From positions 31,679,816 to 31,743,815 of the forward strand of contig JALGQZ010000004.1 in assembly GCA_023105745.1 (NCBI GenBank): a DNA stretch of 64,000 nucleotides, written 5' to 3'. The position numbers were made by a program, and so were the translations under genes. The DNA comes from Austropuccinia psidii. Taxonomy: Eukaryota; Basidiomycota; Pucciniomycetes; Pucciniales; Sphaerophragmiaceae. The notes beneath the pieces are model-generated. The model saw only the letters and a list, made by a program, of their open reading frames with translations, had not been told where the DNA came from and did not search any database. Positions 35,872 through 48,191 of the stretch are shown piece by piece. The number at the start of each line of letters is the position of its first letter. The first letter of the stretch is position 1.

Positions 35872-36166
35872 CAACGTCACACAGATCAAGGCAAGGTAAC
35901 TATGTGCTTGTCCATTATTCAGCTCACAAAAGAGGAAAGTCAGGTAGACCCTGAAAAAACCCTTGGTAGCAGCCTCTGGGTCTGATTTACCATGTGTACT
36001 TACTTATCTTTGAGTGTGTCAGGTTTTTAATTAACTGGTATGGTAGATCATATTTTTTGCAAGTAAAATCGCCTCTATGACTTTGTGAAATGTATGTATA
36101 AGTCCAACACACAAACTAAACAGACCACACCCATCTTTCTAATTTTGTTATAAAGACCTTTACTCA

Positions 36167-38193
36167 TTGCTTTTTCACAAACTATCACCCGACCCATTCA
36201 AACCCAATACCTCTTCTCTACGCACAAATGGAAGCCTTCCCACCACCAATCCTGAGATAGTGATCACCCAAAGCACTTCAAATGGAATTAGTGATATAGA
36301 GAGACAAAATATTGATGAAAAAGTCAGCTTAGCCCTACAGAAGCAATCCAGCATGTATCATGCAAAGATTCAACGCTTACAAGAAACTATTCAGAAACGG
36401 AAAATGGAAAAGGAAGAAGAAAAGGACTTACCTTCAAAAAAAACTTTCGAAAGACAAAATCCTCAGCCATCAATGCCAAACGTCAATGTCAAAATCAAGA
36501 CTGTGAAGTCTACCAAAAAGGTAACCCAAGTGAGCAAAAGGGCTCAGTATATTGCTGAAGGTACCAAAGCGCATTGAGCACATTCTGAGCCCCTACCTTC
36601 ACAGAACAAGAACAAACAAAATATAAAAAGAAGTCAAAAACCTTTGAAGCCAAAGACCCCTATTAAAAAACCGCTTTCCAAACCAGATAATATTACACCA
36701 ACATGAAAGAAGAAGAAGAATCAAATTCAAAATGATTATTTTCCTACTGATTTCAAGAGAGTTAAGGTGAGTTAATTCTTGCAGTTTGACAACATGAAAG
36801 AAACTCACTATTAATGACTAATATGAAACATAGGATGCACTTTGTAATCATATAAAATTACTTTGGGGACTACTAGAGCAAAACTCAGTACCAGAGCCCA
36901 CTGATCCAAAAGTATTGAAGCAGTTTCAAGCTTGTTTTGCAACTTTCCAAGATTTTGAATCACATGTGGCAAATCCGAATTCCAACATACTTGTGGCCAA
37001 TTCTGAAATAGAGACTTTAAATTCTGGTCATTCTGGCAGAGTTAAGCTTGGGCAAGGTATGTTGCAATTGGAGGACAGTGACATTTGCTACATTCATGGG
37101 TATCTGGGAAAGCTTGGAATTGAATGTTGGGGAACAAATCTTGATGAATCATCAGAAAATTTGTGGAACTTGGAATGTCGGACCAGTGCAATTAATATCT
37201 TTTGCCAAATGGCTGCAAGTGGTGTCAATCAGAATTCATCATTGAACCATGGGTATGTCAATAATGTTATGTTGCTGATTCAGGCCTATAACCATTATGT
37301 CCACTTTCTCCTTTAGGAGCAATTCAAGACTGAGATCAAAGAGAAGGGAAAATATGAGAAGGTTGTGATGGCAAACCGGAATCAGAAGAATTGGGACAGA
37401 GTAAGTGGAAGAAAAGCTATGGAACATAAGCTTGGGAGCTCACCAGCTTGATAGTGGCAGCTTCGGGATAGGCGTGAGAAGTTTGCAGTGATGAATAACT
37501 TCTCTAAATAATACAAAAAGATCATTGCAGATCTTCATGCCCATAGTGATTATGAGGTAGATGATAAGGGGAATTTCCTGATCAAGATACTTCCTTACAG
37601 ATCAAAGTCAGCCAGCATTTTTTTCCATTGCCTGGATGACCAAATGAAGGAAGCTGGGAAAGCAATGAAGGTGACTTCAAAGGCGAGATGCAGAAACCTT
37701 CCAAGAGAGCCACAAATGACAGATTTCCCTACAGCACCAACAGGCTTACCTTTGTATTTTTAAAGTAAAAATTGCTGAATTCATTACCACTCCCACAGCA
37801 GCGCCTTACTGTGGATGCAAATGCAGTTGCATTCTTTCCAGACCCAGCGAAATGTTTGTTTCCACCAAATCACAAGGATTACGATTATATAGAGAAGTGG
37901 GCAGATCGGAAATTTAATAAGAAGTTCATTGGAGTGGTGTGGGAGAAATGTGGGTTTAATGAAACCAAGGTGGTAGTTGTGGATTAAGAGGAGGAAATAG
38001 AAGGTGGCCTGATTGACCTTGAAAAAGAGAGTGAGGATAAGGATGATTCCAAAAGATATCTTGATGATGGGGAGTGGAGTTGTGTGTATGATGAACAGGA
38101 TGACAAGGATTATAATGGCAAAAGTGAAGATGAGGGGGGTGATGAAGAAGAGGAGGATGAAACAGAGAAGGAAGAAGAAGAAGAAGAGGCATA
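36167..38193 (+). pseudogene. Second gene of the Tnp2 element, unknown function
   Basis: It reads inward from the left inverted repeat. The N-terminal part (36167-36577) is Ser/Thr-rich, then a coiled coil (KIQRLQETIQKRKMEKEEEK) and a basic Lys-rich stretch. The middle part (36840-37316) is open (FATFQDFESHVANPNSNILV, then LQLEDSDICYIHGYLGKLGI). After several stops it continues at 37772 (RLTVDANAVAFFPDPAKCLF, DYIEKWADRKFNKKF). One TAA at 37985-37987 separates it from an in-frame acidic tail of Asp/Glu repeats ending at 38193. Short introns are possible but not proved. Family function is not known to me; CACTA-type elements often carry a second DNA-binding or regulatory protein, so that is a guess. 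Confidence 0.6.
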
Positions 38194-38394
38194 AATGAGT
38201 GACTCAAACAATGATATGGAGGAAGATGAGTGAAGAAGAAAGTTGAGCTATAATAATTGTTGAATCTTGCTGTGTTAGGCATTTCAGAATAACAAAGAAC
38301 TAGAAGTCTCATTGATTGCAAGGTATCCTCAATGATCAAAAGGAACGATTGCAATGGGATTGTTCTATAGCCCAAAAGCGCCAGAATTGAGAGA

Positions 38395-41317
38395 TCAATA
38401 GGCCATGAGATTGGAAATTTGGTTGGTTGAGATGATGGTGAGTTCAGGGAGTTTTTGACCAATGACAAGCTTCATTAAGTAACATATAAATTGAAAGACC
38501 TTGGAGGGACTTGTTGGGTCTTTAGCAAAAGAGTTGTGAATGGAGGAAATTGTGATGGCAATTTGGGGCTGCTCATTTAGATGGTGATATTTGTAAAGTT
38601 GTTGGACCATACCATAATGGAGTAGGCCATTTTGTCTGTATTTAATGCAGTTATGTGGAGGGAGAAGGGTTATCTTGAGATCTTTGGGACCATGACAAGA
38701 GAGTAATAAATAGCCTCCTTGTGGTAGGATCGTTGATCCTACAGGGTGTGGAAAGTCTGACCAGGCTCGCACCGCCTCATAATTTGTTTTCCCCCTTACC
38801 AATTGCAAAATCAACTCATAATCATTTTGAGCAAAAACTATTTTTTGATGCCTGTTACGACTCTCTATCTTCATTTCTACAAACCCACCATCCTTAATTC
38901 CATCCATTACAAGAAGTCTTTGCTGTGCAATCACCTTTGTCATCATTGTTTGCTCCATCTCACCTGTCAACTTGTTTCATCAACTTTAAACAACCTCTTC
39001 ATTGAATATAATGTGAGCTTCCCAAATTTTTTGTTTGTCTTCACATTTTGTAGCCCTCCAATAAGTCTTCCGCCCCAAAATTCGGCCACCCCTCCTATAG
39101 GCCCCCACAACCTCATCTGCTCTGCAACATGTAATGCATAGTGGTGATTTGGAAGTATTTTCAAATTCTTAAAAAGTTTTGTTGCACTGCTATTGTACTT
39201 ATCATATGTTTTTTGAAAAATGTTCGGTGCTGTTTTCTTCAAAGGCCAACTGGTGATCAGGTTAGTACATCAAACTGGAAAAGCCGTATTTTGTAATAAA
39301 TTGTACTTATTCTCCAGACATTCAATGTTGTTTGCACTCTCCAAGAATAGGTCCATAATGATCAATGGAATGGCATACACCCACAATTCATTCCATTTCA
39401 TTGCCTTCAGCTTGCTATGCTTTGCACTTCCAAGGTCCTTAGGCAATCCTTGAATCTTCTTGGGTAAAACTACCCCCTTCAATTTTTGTCAAAATAAATC
39501 CCTTGAGCTTGCTGTAAAAACCCCCCCAGTCTTTCCCCCATCCAGCACCATTTCACTTCCAGTATCACTCTTGTTGTCGCCACTTTATTCACTCCCACTT
39601 TCCCAGGCTTCCTCCACCACTGATTCCACCCCTTCCACCTTTCTTTTCTTCTGAAACCAAGCTTGAACCACCCCCAACGGTCCACGTTTCCGATTTCTCT
39701 CATTGGCAGCAACTTCTTGAAAGCCCCATTGTGTGCAGAAGTGGTGAGCCAAAATGCCTTCCATCCAATTGTGCATTATTCCCAATGAAACATGCTTCAC
39801 AGGGTTTTGATACTCAAGCCTGTTGAGCTCCACATAATGCAGCCCCAATTGTCTGAGTAAATTAATTCTCTGGTTCTTACTAGCTATTTTCCACTCTTCT
39901 CCCTTCTTGTTGCTGACCACATTTGAACTTGGAAATTTTGCTGTCAGTCATAAGGCACCATGTACAGAAATACGTTGCTGAGTGAGCTGCAAAGCCTCCC
40001 ACTTTGTGGGTAGCCCCACTATCTCTGACAATTGTGAGGAGGCGTACCTGAATCATGCGGCCGTTGGGTCTTTGGAATGTTGGTATTTCCACAGCATCTT
40101 TGAAATGCAGGAGATCATCTACTAGTGGCATTAGATGGTGGGAAATTGGTGTCATGTTTGCAACTTGTGGGCCAGGCATGATACCAGAAAGGAATAGATG
40201 AGGTAATTTGTGACAAATTGAAGGTGGTAAGTTAAGACATGAGAGGGCAACTATGCCCATCGACTCCTGCTTTCCTGAAAGGTTGTTGTATCGTGGGTTG
40301 AACCAGTCCGCAAATAACAAAAACAAGAGTCTGAGAGTATCACAAGCCTCACTTGCATCATTCCAGAGTTCCTTCCACCCATGACCACTCTGGATATCTA
40401 TAATACTATCATTTTGGGCCTGAAGAACGTCTTGCGCCCATGAGTCAATTGCATCCTCAATTCCTTCTAGCACAAGGAACCACTGGATCCATGAGCACAT
40501 TGACTGGGTTATATAATATCCCCTTGGAATGAAAACTTTGGCCAAATTATTTGCATTCATCCGATAAGGGTAGAACTTTTACTGCCCCTTGCTCTGTATT
40601 GATTGGAAGGTTGACTGCTTGCAGAATATTTTGTTATTGCATGGTGCACATTGGGGGGTTTCTTTGAAAGTACATTGCCATGGAATGTCAGTGGTAGGAT
40701 ACAAGGTGTAGCACTGAGTGCAATAAAAAATTTTACGCAGCTTGAAATCAGGTAAAGTATTCTTGATGAGAGTCCAAGGGTCTTTTTCCAAATAGAAATT
40801 TGTGGTCAGTGCATTCTGGCTAATTATAACAATTTGAAGAATGAAATTTCATGCCAAACAACAACGCTCTTGACTTAAACTAAAGAAGATATGGAGCCAG
40901 TAAATTAACATTGATATCATCACTGCCAAAACGTTTATTGTCAGAAAAATTCACAATATAATTTGGCAGTAGAAAAAAAAATCTTACAAATAACATTGGC
41001 AGGTTCGGTCACTGAGTCATCAACACTGGGTGGTTTTTGAAGGGTTGAAGCAGTTTCATCCATCTTGTTTGAAATGTTTGATGATCTTTGATTTGGGGCT
41101 TTAGAATCAGAGGATATTGTAGTTGACAACTCTTCACCTGAATTCCTGAAAGCAATTTGATGTTTTCTTTTGTTGCGTTCAGAGAGATATTTGCCGAGAA
41201 TTTCGGTGCCATCTGGACAAGTGATTGTATTGTTAATACATCAAGGGCACTGGCAAATATTTTCTGGCATGTTGCAATAAAGTAGGGTCGTGCAAAGTAT
41301 GGAGTGGTTTGAATCAA
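38395..41317 (-). pseudogene. Tnp2-type transposase (CACTA-like), broken
   Basis: The transposase would cut and join the element ends. Reading from the right inverted repeat: a Cys-rich N-terminal segment (CPDGTEILGKYLSERNKRKH near 41220-41160), a Ser/Thr linker, then CTQCYTLYPTTDIPWQC near 40720. The large open part 40560-39880 carries FIPRGYYITQSMCSWIQWFL, LFLSGIMPGPQVANMTPISH, LMPLVDDLLHFKD and FAAHSATYFCTWCLMTD. HNWMEGILAHHFCTQWGF follows near 39770. The C-terminal half shows HSKLKAMKWNELWVYAIPL (39400) and HHYALHVAEQMRLWGPIGG (39140), then an open end to TGA at 38395. TAA at 39583-39585, a TGA near 39487 and frameshifts break it. The Tnp2 (Transposase_21) assignment rests on these segments; I could not place the catalytic triad. 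Confidence 0.82.
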
Positions 41318-41609
41318 CTGGTATACGTGAAAGAGTGATTGGTTAATGATTTGAAAACAAAAAGGAAGTATTAAGTGGTGATGTAATAGAATAAAGAATT
41401 AAATCAAATTGACAATTGATTAGTAAAATGTGATGAAGAAAAAAAGAGAAAGTGTTGAGCCTATATGTAAAAGTAGTGAGTTGGAAGAATAAAGAAATGG
41501 TTGATTGGTGATTCAAAGACTTGATAAGGTGCAGAAAAAAAAGAACATAGTGGAAAGAGAACAATGCAGACAACATTGAGTGGTAATGATCAGATGCGGG
41601 ACAAAGAAA

Positions 41610-41730
41610 GTGACGTATTTTGGTGGGGTGTCGTGTGCGTGGGACTTTTTTTTAAGTCGTGTACAAGAGGGCCCCCGCGCATATGGCCGGGTGACGTGTG
41701 CACTGCACACGACTGGCAATTGTCTCCCGT
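41610..41730 (-). repeat. Right terminal inverted repeat of the Tnp2 element
   Basis: Reverse complement of the left end with the same conserved blocks and stem-loop. It abuts the right direct repeat at 41731. Confidence 0.9.
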
Positions 41731-42512
41731 GAGAAAAAATCATATTGAGTAAGTACCCTCACTTATTGCTGAAAATAGTAACTTATAAAGATACCAGATG
41801 ATCAGGAAGAGTTACTTTAATGAGATTATGAACATAATCCCCTTTTAGTAGCTAAAGACTTTAGTATCTATACATAATTTATATTATAATTGAGTCTATT
41901 ATTTTGGCATAAATTGGATAAACTTTATTCAATCTAGAAAAGAAATAAGAGACAAAAAAATATGAACAGGAAGAAATTCTTAAAAATTTTCATTTTACTA
42001 GACACGAAATCTCAATTTCATTCAAAGGAACTACTTAATGATAAAAGTATTCTTGGGTGGTATAATAGGCTTATTTCTATACCTTTTGTAAGTCTTTATA
42101 TTTCACAATTCATGTTGATCTAAAAACTGAAAGAAAGAATGAATTATATTTCAATCCCAAAACTATAATTATACATTATGGTTCCCAATAACCTAACAGT
42201 TTTTTTTAAATCACATTCTTCACCCTGAAGGTAGATATTGAGATTAGGGTCAGCTTATTATTCAGAATTATTTATCTTTCCTATTTTTGTTGATCAGATC
42301 AACACCTAAAATTACTTTTGATTGGTATTGGAAAGTATCAATCCATTTTGATAAATTTAATATAAATTTAATTTTGTGAGGAGAGGATATATATCTGTTA
42401 TCTTGGTTTTGAAAAATATACTGAGAAAAATTGAAAGGCAAAGTGGACAAAAAATGGCACCAGAAGGACTCGAACCTCCGACCAAACCGTGAACGGCGCA
42501 TGCTCTACCAGC
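41731..42512. repeat. Right 782-bp direct repeat flanking the Tnp2 element
   Basis: Partner of 34965-35746. Its last 58 bases are most of the tRNA-like gene, which here continues intact past the end of the repeat. That makes this the likely ancestral context. Confidence 0.88.
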
Positions 42513-42526
42513 TGAGCTACAGTGCC
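42455..42526 (-). tRNA. tRNA-like gene, isotype not assigned
   Basis: A 72-nt minus-strand cloverleaf candidate. The acceptor stem GGCACTG pairs with TGGTGCC (two G-U pairs), with discriminator A. The D arm is GCTC...GAGC and the T arm GGAGG-TTCGAGT-CCTTC. Box A (TAGCTCAGCTGG) and box B (GGTTCGAGTCC) match RNA polymerase III promoters, and a T6 run directly follows the 3' end as terminator. No CCA is encoded, as expected in eukaryotes. The anticodon arm (TGCGC-CGTTCAC-GGTTT) pairs poorly and base 33 would be G. TTC (Glu) is one possible anticodon, so it may be a decaying copy. Confidence 0.7.
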
Positions 42527-45500
42527 TGTAAAGGATTTTTCAAATTGGAATGATGTATTATTCTGAAATTGAATGCAATATTTTCTTTATTGAAGCTGGT
42601 AGGTAAGTGTTCCTTCTTCTCATCCAATATTGGCACTGTAACCTGGGATTTGTGTGATATGGAAAAATTAGGAAAGTCCATACAGAATTTGAATATTACT
42701 TGAGATAACGCGCATTAATGGGGATAAGTGCCATTTCTTTTCATCGAAAAAGACTATTTTTCAGGCTTTTCTATCAAACTATCGGAGAAATTGTATCATA
42801 ACACAAAAGAGCTTCTAGTTGTATTTTACAAAAGAAAATCATGTTTTTTTAACTCTATAATTTCCTTTTTCTATTTCATTACTAATCTCATTACTTTGTT
42901 CATAACTCAAATCTTATCATTCAGAACCGAATTTCTTCGACTTAATTCCTAGCTCATATTCAGCTTTATCATGCAATATTTTGTTCTCAAAAAGATAACC
43001 CAAGTTTTTGGAGATCAAATTTAGGACTTACAAGACGCCTTCGAGTACTATTAAGGCTATGTTAAGCCTCCGTTTCAGATATTAGTTCCATGCTCTCTGT
43101 AATAATTATAAGACATTTATTTCTATTCACTTTATTAAAGGAAAGGTTATTTTATCAGGAGCTTTTTTCAGATATTATAAATAATACACGTTATAATAAT
43201 TAATGATTCAGACTTCTACAATTTAAATTTAATGGTTTCCCATGAAATATCAAAAATATATTATTTAAAATTTGAACTTGAGAATGGTCAGATACCGTGA
43301 AATGGACTGCAGACCCTGGGGCATGTGCCTCAGGACCAAAAGAGGTCCTAATTTGAGTATCATTCTGAATGGAAAATGGGTTCAACACGGGTCCAAATGT
43401 AGAATTATATTTTCATATTCTCCGCCACAATTCATTAAGGCTCAAGCCACCTTCTGGAGCTATTATTCATCATTTGGCACAAATTTAGATTCTATTTCAT
43501 AATGCATCGGCGTGGATCCCTTACAGAAACTCTCACATGAACAATATTTATATAAAGAATATGGTACAAAATCTCATAATTATTAACTAAATCATTTAGT
43601 TTAATTCCAGAATTAATACATATTTTAAGTTTTCAAAATTTTCCTCGTTAGCCGCTTTGAAATAAAATTAAGTATATTTCAGCTTGAAATTCCAGGAAGA
43701 GATTCAATTTCCAAGGTACATGTAAGATCCAAGTCCATTAGAAAAATCGATTCAGAGAAAACTTAAATCTCTCCACTTTTACATCCTACCAACATAATAA
43801 ATATGTATTCTAACTGGTAAGTACTTCTCTAATATGTATTTGAAGGTTTTTTCAACTCTTTTGTCATTACGAAGGATACTCTGAAGATATTTTGAAAATT
43901 GAATTGATTTTATCAGGACTGTGCAGAGTAAAATCCAAATAGATAGAGCTCGTAGGACTTTTAGCTATTTTATAAATAATAGCATACGAAGCTCATCATC
44001 ATTCTTCGATTTTAAGGTTTAATCACTCTAAGAGTAAAGTTTCTGAAAGTGTATATGTTTGGACAAATGATGGAATGGATTGTTCCCTAAATCCTAAGAG
44101 TAATGGCTTCAGCTTAATTTGATTTTGCTTTATTCTTGATTTAAATTCATGTTTAACAAGGCCTTTCCTTGAAAGACTTATTGATATCAACTCTCAAAAA
44201 AAATACAGAATCTTACAAGGCGCTTGTTGCGAAAATTCATACAAGGTTCATCTTTGTTCTCTGTGCTTTGAAATCAAATTTACTTTTTCATAGAATGAAT
44301 GATTCAAACACTCATTTTCCAAGTGTATGTGGGAAGCTCTACAAATATTTTGGCATCTTCACTTAAAATTACTAAACACATTTTTTTGGTATCATAGAAA
44401 AAAGGTGAAAGATATTTACATGATATGGTATTTAAAGTCCTAAATCAATATGGGAAAGTATGCCGTGGCTAGAGTCCTCTTCAGAGGAAGATTAATTATT
44501 AAATATATACATAAATATATAGGCTGATTGAGGTAAATTTTTATATTGATATATTTGATTTATCCTCATTTCACCGCTTATTATTATAATTTGAAAAAAT
44601 ATGCTTTTATGGGGTAATTCTCAATACCAGGAAGCTTAATTTAATTTGTAATTTTCATATTTTGAATAAAAAAATCTAGGACCATATTTCAGGACCTGGA
44701 AAATTATAAATGGAAAGTACTCAATATTATATGAATTCCTGAAAAAGTCTTCCAGCGGTGACTAAGATATTCACCATTATCTTTTTTCACCTTCAAAAAT
44801 TTCCCATCACCCTAGAGGTAACGTATCATATGGAAAGGGAGTATTAATTTTATTTATAAAATATCATCACTTTGAGACCTCTGTTCAATTCAGGAGCATT
44901 TGTCTCAATTCAATATTTCCCCAAAATTGGTATCAATGAAATAAAAATTCCTGATACTTGACATTAAGGAAAAATTCCACAAATATTTAGCTTTATTCAT
45001 ATCAGACATAAAGAAAAGATTCTTTGAGCTGAATAATATCATCATATTACTTTAATAGCGAAGAAATCAAGCACAATTCGGATACTCTGAATATTCAACA
45101 GTTTCTAGCATACATTCATGCCAACCCACGAATTTTGAATTACTTCCAAACAAGTAAGAAACATATTTTCAAGCCATTCACTTCAATGTATCAAAATAAA
45201 GATAGAAAGAATTATTTGTGTTTGTATTTCCAAGCCTCGTAAATGAAGGCTTCAAAGGGCCGCTTATAAATAAATCTTGAGATCATCTGACCATTCCTTG
45301 AAATTTTTCCAATGTGCTGAATTATTTTTGTTATATATTGTGTTTATTCAATTCTTATAGGATATTTTCACCTTTGAAAAGAAATTTCTTCTCCATATGG
45401 TACATAAAATTGCATTAAATGAATACTACTTATCAAATAACGCATATTTTATTCTATTATAAATATCATTATGGAAAACAACAATCATCAAGATATATCT

Positions 45501-47538
45501 CAAGTATCTAAGGGCAGTAATTCATTCTCAGCAAAGTGGTAAATTGATAAGTTTGATTCTGTGTTTTATCATTGTACACATTAATTCAAATTAATATGCT
45601 AAGGTTGGATCAATGGACCCCTACAAGCTTACCTAATAAAAATAATCACAATTTCCAGAGCCATCTACATGATCCAAAGGAAGAAAAGTGCCAAAGAGCA
45701 AGAATAAACCTTTTTAGACTGTCCCACCCATGACAAATATTCTGCATATATGCTAATAAGAATGGCCACTCTGTTTTAATGACTTCACATAGTTTGAATT
45801 GAGATTTGCATTTCAAGGGAAGGGATGAACATGAGCCACATCTTTTGATGTATGTTGAGCTCTTGATATAGAAATATTGAGAAAAACACTCATTAATATC
45901 ACATCGGTCTATATTCTAGAAGAACTTTGAATTATGAAGTTCTTCTTCAAATCTTACCTCAATTTATAATGATGTTTTAGAGGTTTTTCACACCTTTCAT
46001 CTCACAAGAGGTAGCCTATCTGAATTTCATTTTGAGATATTCAATGTAGCATACTTTCTATAGAAATATATCTATTAGTTGAGCTAATTTTGTCATACAA
46101 TATATAAGTTGATCAAACATGATAGTCTGAACAGTTGGAATGATCAATATAGCTTTAAAGAAGCTTAAAAACTATTTCCCTGGGAAATTTTTAATTCTGT
46201 GAAGGTGCCAAAACGAGTTCTTTCTCATGCAAAAGGTTAACTTTCAACTACGTGTTTTGAGATGAATATAAGTCTAAAATTTCAAAATTATATTATGTTC
46301 CCTTCTCCATCAAGGATTATCTTAGAAATTTTCCTTAAATCCAGTTTCATTTCACAGGAACAGATCGAAAAACCTCTTCAATGAAATCCATATGTGTATC
46401 CTTGTTTATTAATATGGAAATGGGATAACAGTGGATGTTCTTAATAAAAATCTTCTTCCTTTTTTAAGAAGCCTTCTGTGTATGCAAGATTTTGGAGAAA
46501 GTATTTGGAATTTTTTATTATTGAAAAGAAAAGGGGCTTTTATTCCCATTTGAGTATCCCATTTCTCTTATTTACCTTTTGGGTTCTTGAGAGGAAGATA
46601 AAAGTTTCCATTTTGGGTGTTTTATGTTCCAATTATTATTTGCAAAAGCTGCATAGTTTGACAGGATAAAATATAATGTATCTGTGTTTCTCAGAAATCC
46701 TGGCATCAAGTCAGGAATATTTAATTTTTTCACAAGATTTTTAAATCATTCTTTTAAATATTTAAGAAAGAATTTAAACATTATAAGATTTCAATAGAAT
46801 TGAATCACAAATGTCTTATCCCATTGCTTCAGAATTATTCTTTCATAAATTTTGGGTCGCTCAAAGTTTTGAAGCATCCTCAGGTCAAAATTTCAGCTTG
46901 TAAAAATCATTTGTTTCTAACCTATAATAGAATCATAAAATATGGCTGTTTTATGAAGTGAAATTCCAAAACAACTTTTTCTTAATATCATGAATATAGC
47001 CTTGGTCTTGATTTATTCAGCAAGAAAAAAGAACTTGAACAAATATTTGGAAATCTCATCATTAAATATGTAAATGTATTACTTCTTGGATGATACTATA
47101 TGAACTCTATCCAAAGCTCATATTATTGATTTATGGGCATGATAATCCTCAATTGTTGATATAATCTGATTTGTGTACTTTTCAAGATAATCAAGCTTTG
47201 TTTGAATACAATATTTGTATCATAAGTACTTTGGTCTCTATTATTACTTATGAAATTCAAAGAAATGTTCATGGAAACAATTTTTTTCATTTATAAAGGG
47301 ATGGGTTTGAACCACATTACTGTCATAAAACTCAATTATATACAAATTAATTTCTTTTAGCTCTTCAAAGATATTGTGACATTATATTTCCAATTTTTTC
47401 CCATATATCTAAGATGGAATGATTTGATGCACACAGATACAAAGGGTTGTATATTTCTTCTCTTAATAAGTAATAGATTTTACTAAAATCAAGAATATAC
47501 CCATTGATATGTGCATTTTTTAATTAGTACACCTCCTT
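42527..47538. other. AT-rich interval without gene call
   Basis: About 5 kb with no LTR, no recognisable domain and only short open frames. A less AT-rich island at 43270-43420 has a 76-codon plus frame and a 62-codon minus frame, neither recognised. It may be old intergenic DNA or a decayed element. Confidence 0.5.
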
Positions 47539-47960
47539 AGTCAGCCTGTCACTCCAAATAGAGCACCAGCATCACCTTCACATACCATAAATAATAGGGT
47601 AGAACTTACTATACAAATAAAGCTGATTATATTCTAATTCAAGAGAGAGAAATTATTAAATAAAGAATATAAAACTCCAAGAAAAATTGCTTAATAATTA
47701 TGAAATTGATAGCCACTTGCAGATTGGATGAAGACCAAATAAGCCAAAACCTTACTTTCACCTCTCATCTAAGCTATTCATATTTTATCAAAAACTTTGA
47801 GAAATGAAATCATTCTTTTAACTCTGAGCGGAAGCTATACACTGGTCTCATCCATTTTCCAGTAGCACAACTAATTTGCCAGATACTATAATCACAGCTT
47901 TGAACTAAACAAAATCCTTTAAAAGTCTAAGAGTGATTGTAAAAATATTTATAAAAGTAT
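47539..47960 (+). repeat. Degraded type C LTR fragment
   Basis: GTCAGCCTGTCACTCCAAAT followed by GAGCACCAGCATCACC resembles the C LTR start. Later CTTTCACCTCTCATCTAAG matches the C block near 18490. Large parts are missing. Confidence 0.45.
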
Positions 47961-48191
47961 AACCAAGGTAAATATATAGGTGGGAGAATTAATTTGGAAT
48001 AAATTGGAAATCTTTATCACAAAAACTTCCTGATATTTATTGGCTCAAAGGTCTTTTAACAATAATATAACACTTATGAAAAAGGTATCACATAGGGACC
48101 CTTGTACCTTTGCCATCTTTCAAAAAGCTCTATGGAAAAGGATATCAAACAGGAGATTTCATCAAGCCCTAAATTTTGGTATAATTAGAGC

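Larger units (their letters stand above)
35751..41730. mobile_element. Tnp2/CACTA-like DNA transposon (about 5.98 kb)
   Basis: It is bounded by 121-bp terminal inverted repeats (35751-35871 and 41610-41730) starting ATGGGAGACA and ACGGGAGACA, or CATGGG/CACGGG if one more base is counted, which recalls the CAC start of CACTA elements. Two convergent genes lie inside: an unknown protein on plus and a Tnp2-type transposase on minus. Both have stops or frameshifts. No short target duplication is visible; instead 782-bp direct repeats flank it. Confidence 0.85.

Noticed and set aside
37956..38468. Pro/His/Leu-rich minus frame of 170 codons
   Set aside because: It is the complement of the acidic Asp/Glu tail of the plus gene; the low-complexity composition explains the absence of stops.
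34965..42512. Reading the 782-bp direct repeats as LTRs of a retroelement
   Set aside because: They lack TG/CA ends, the flanked DNA has its own inverted repeats and a Tnp2 transposase, and one copy includes a tRNA-like gene.
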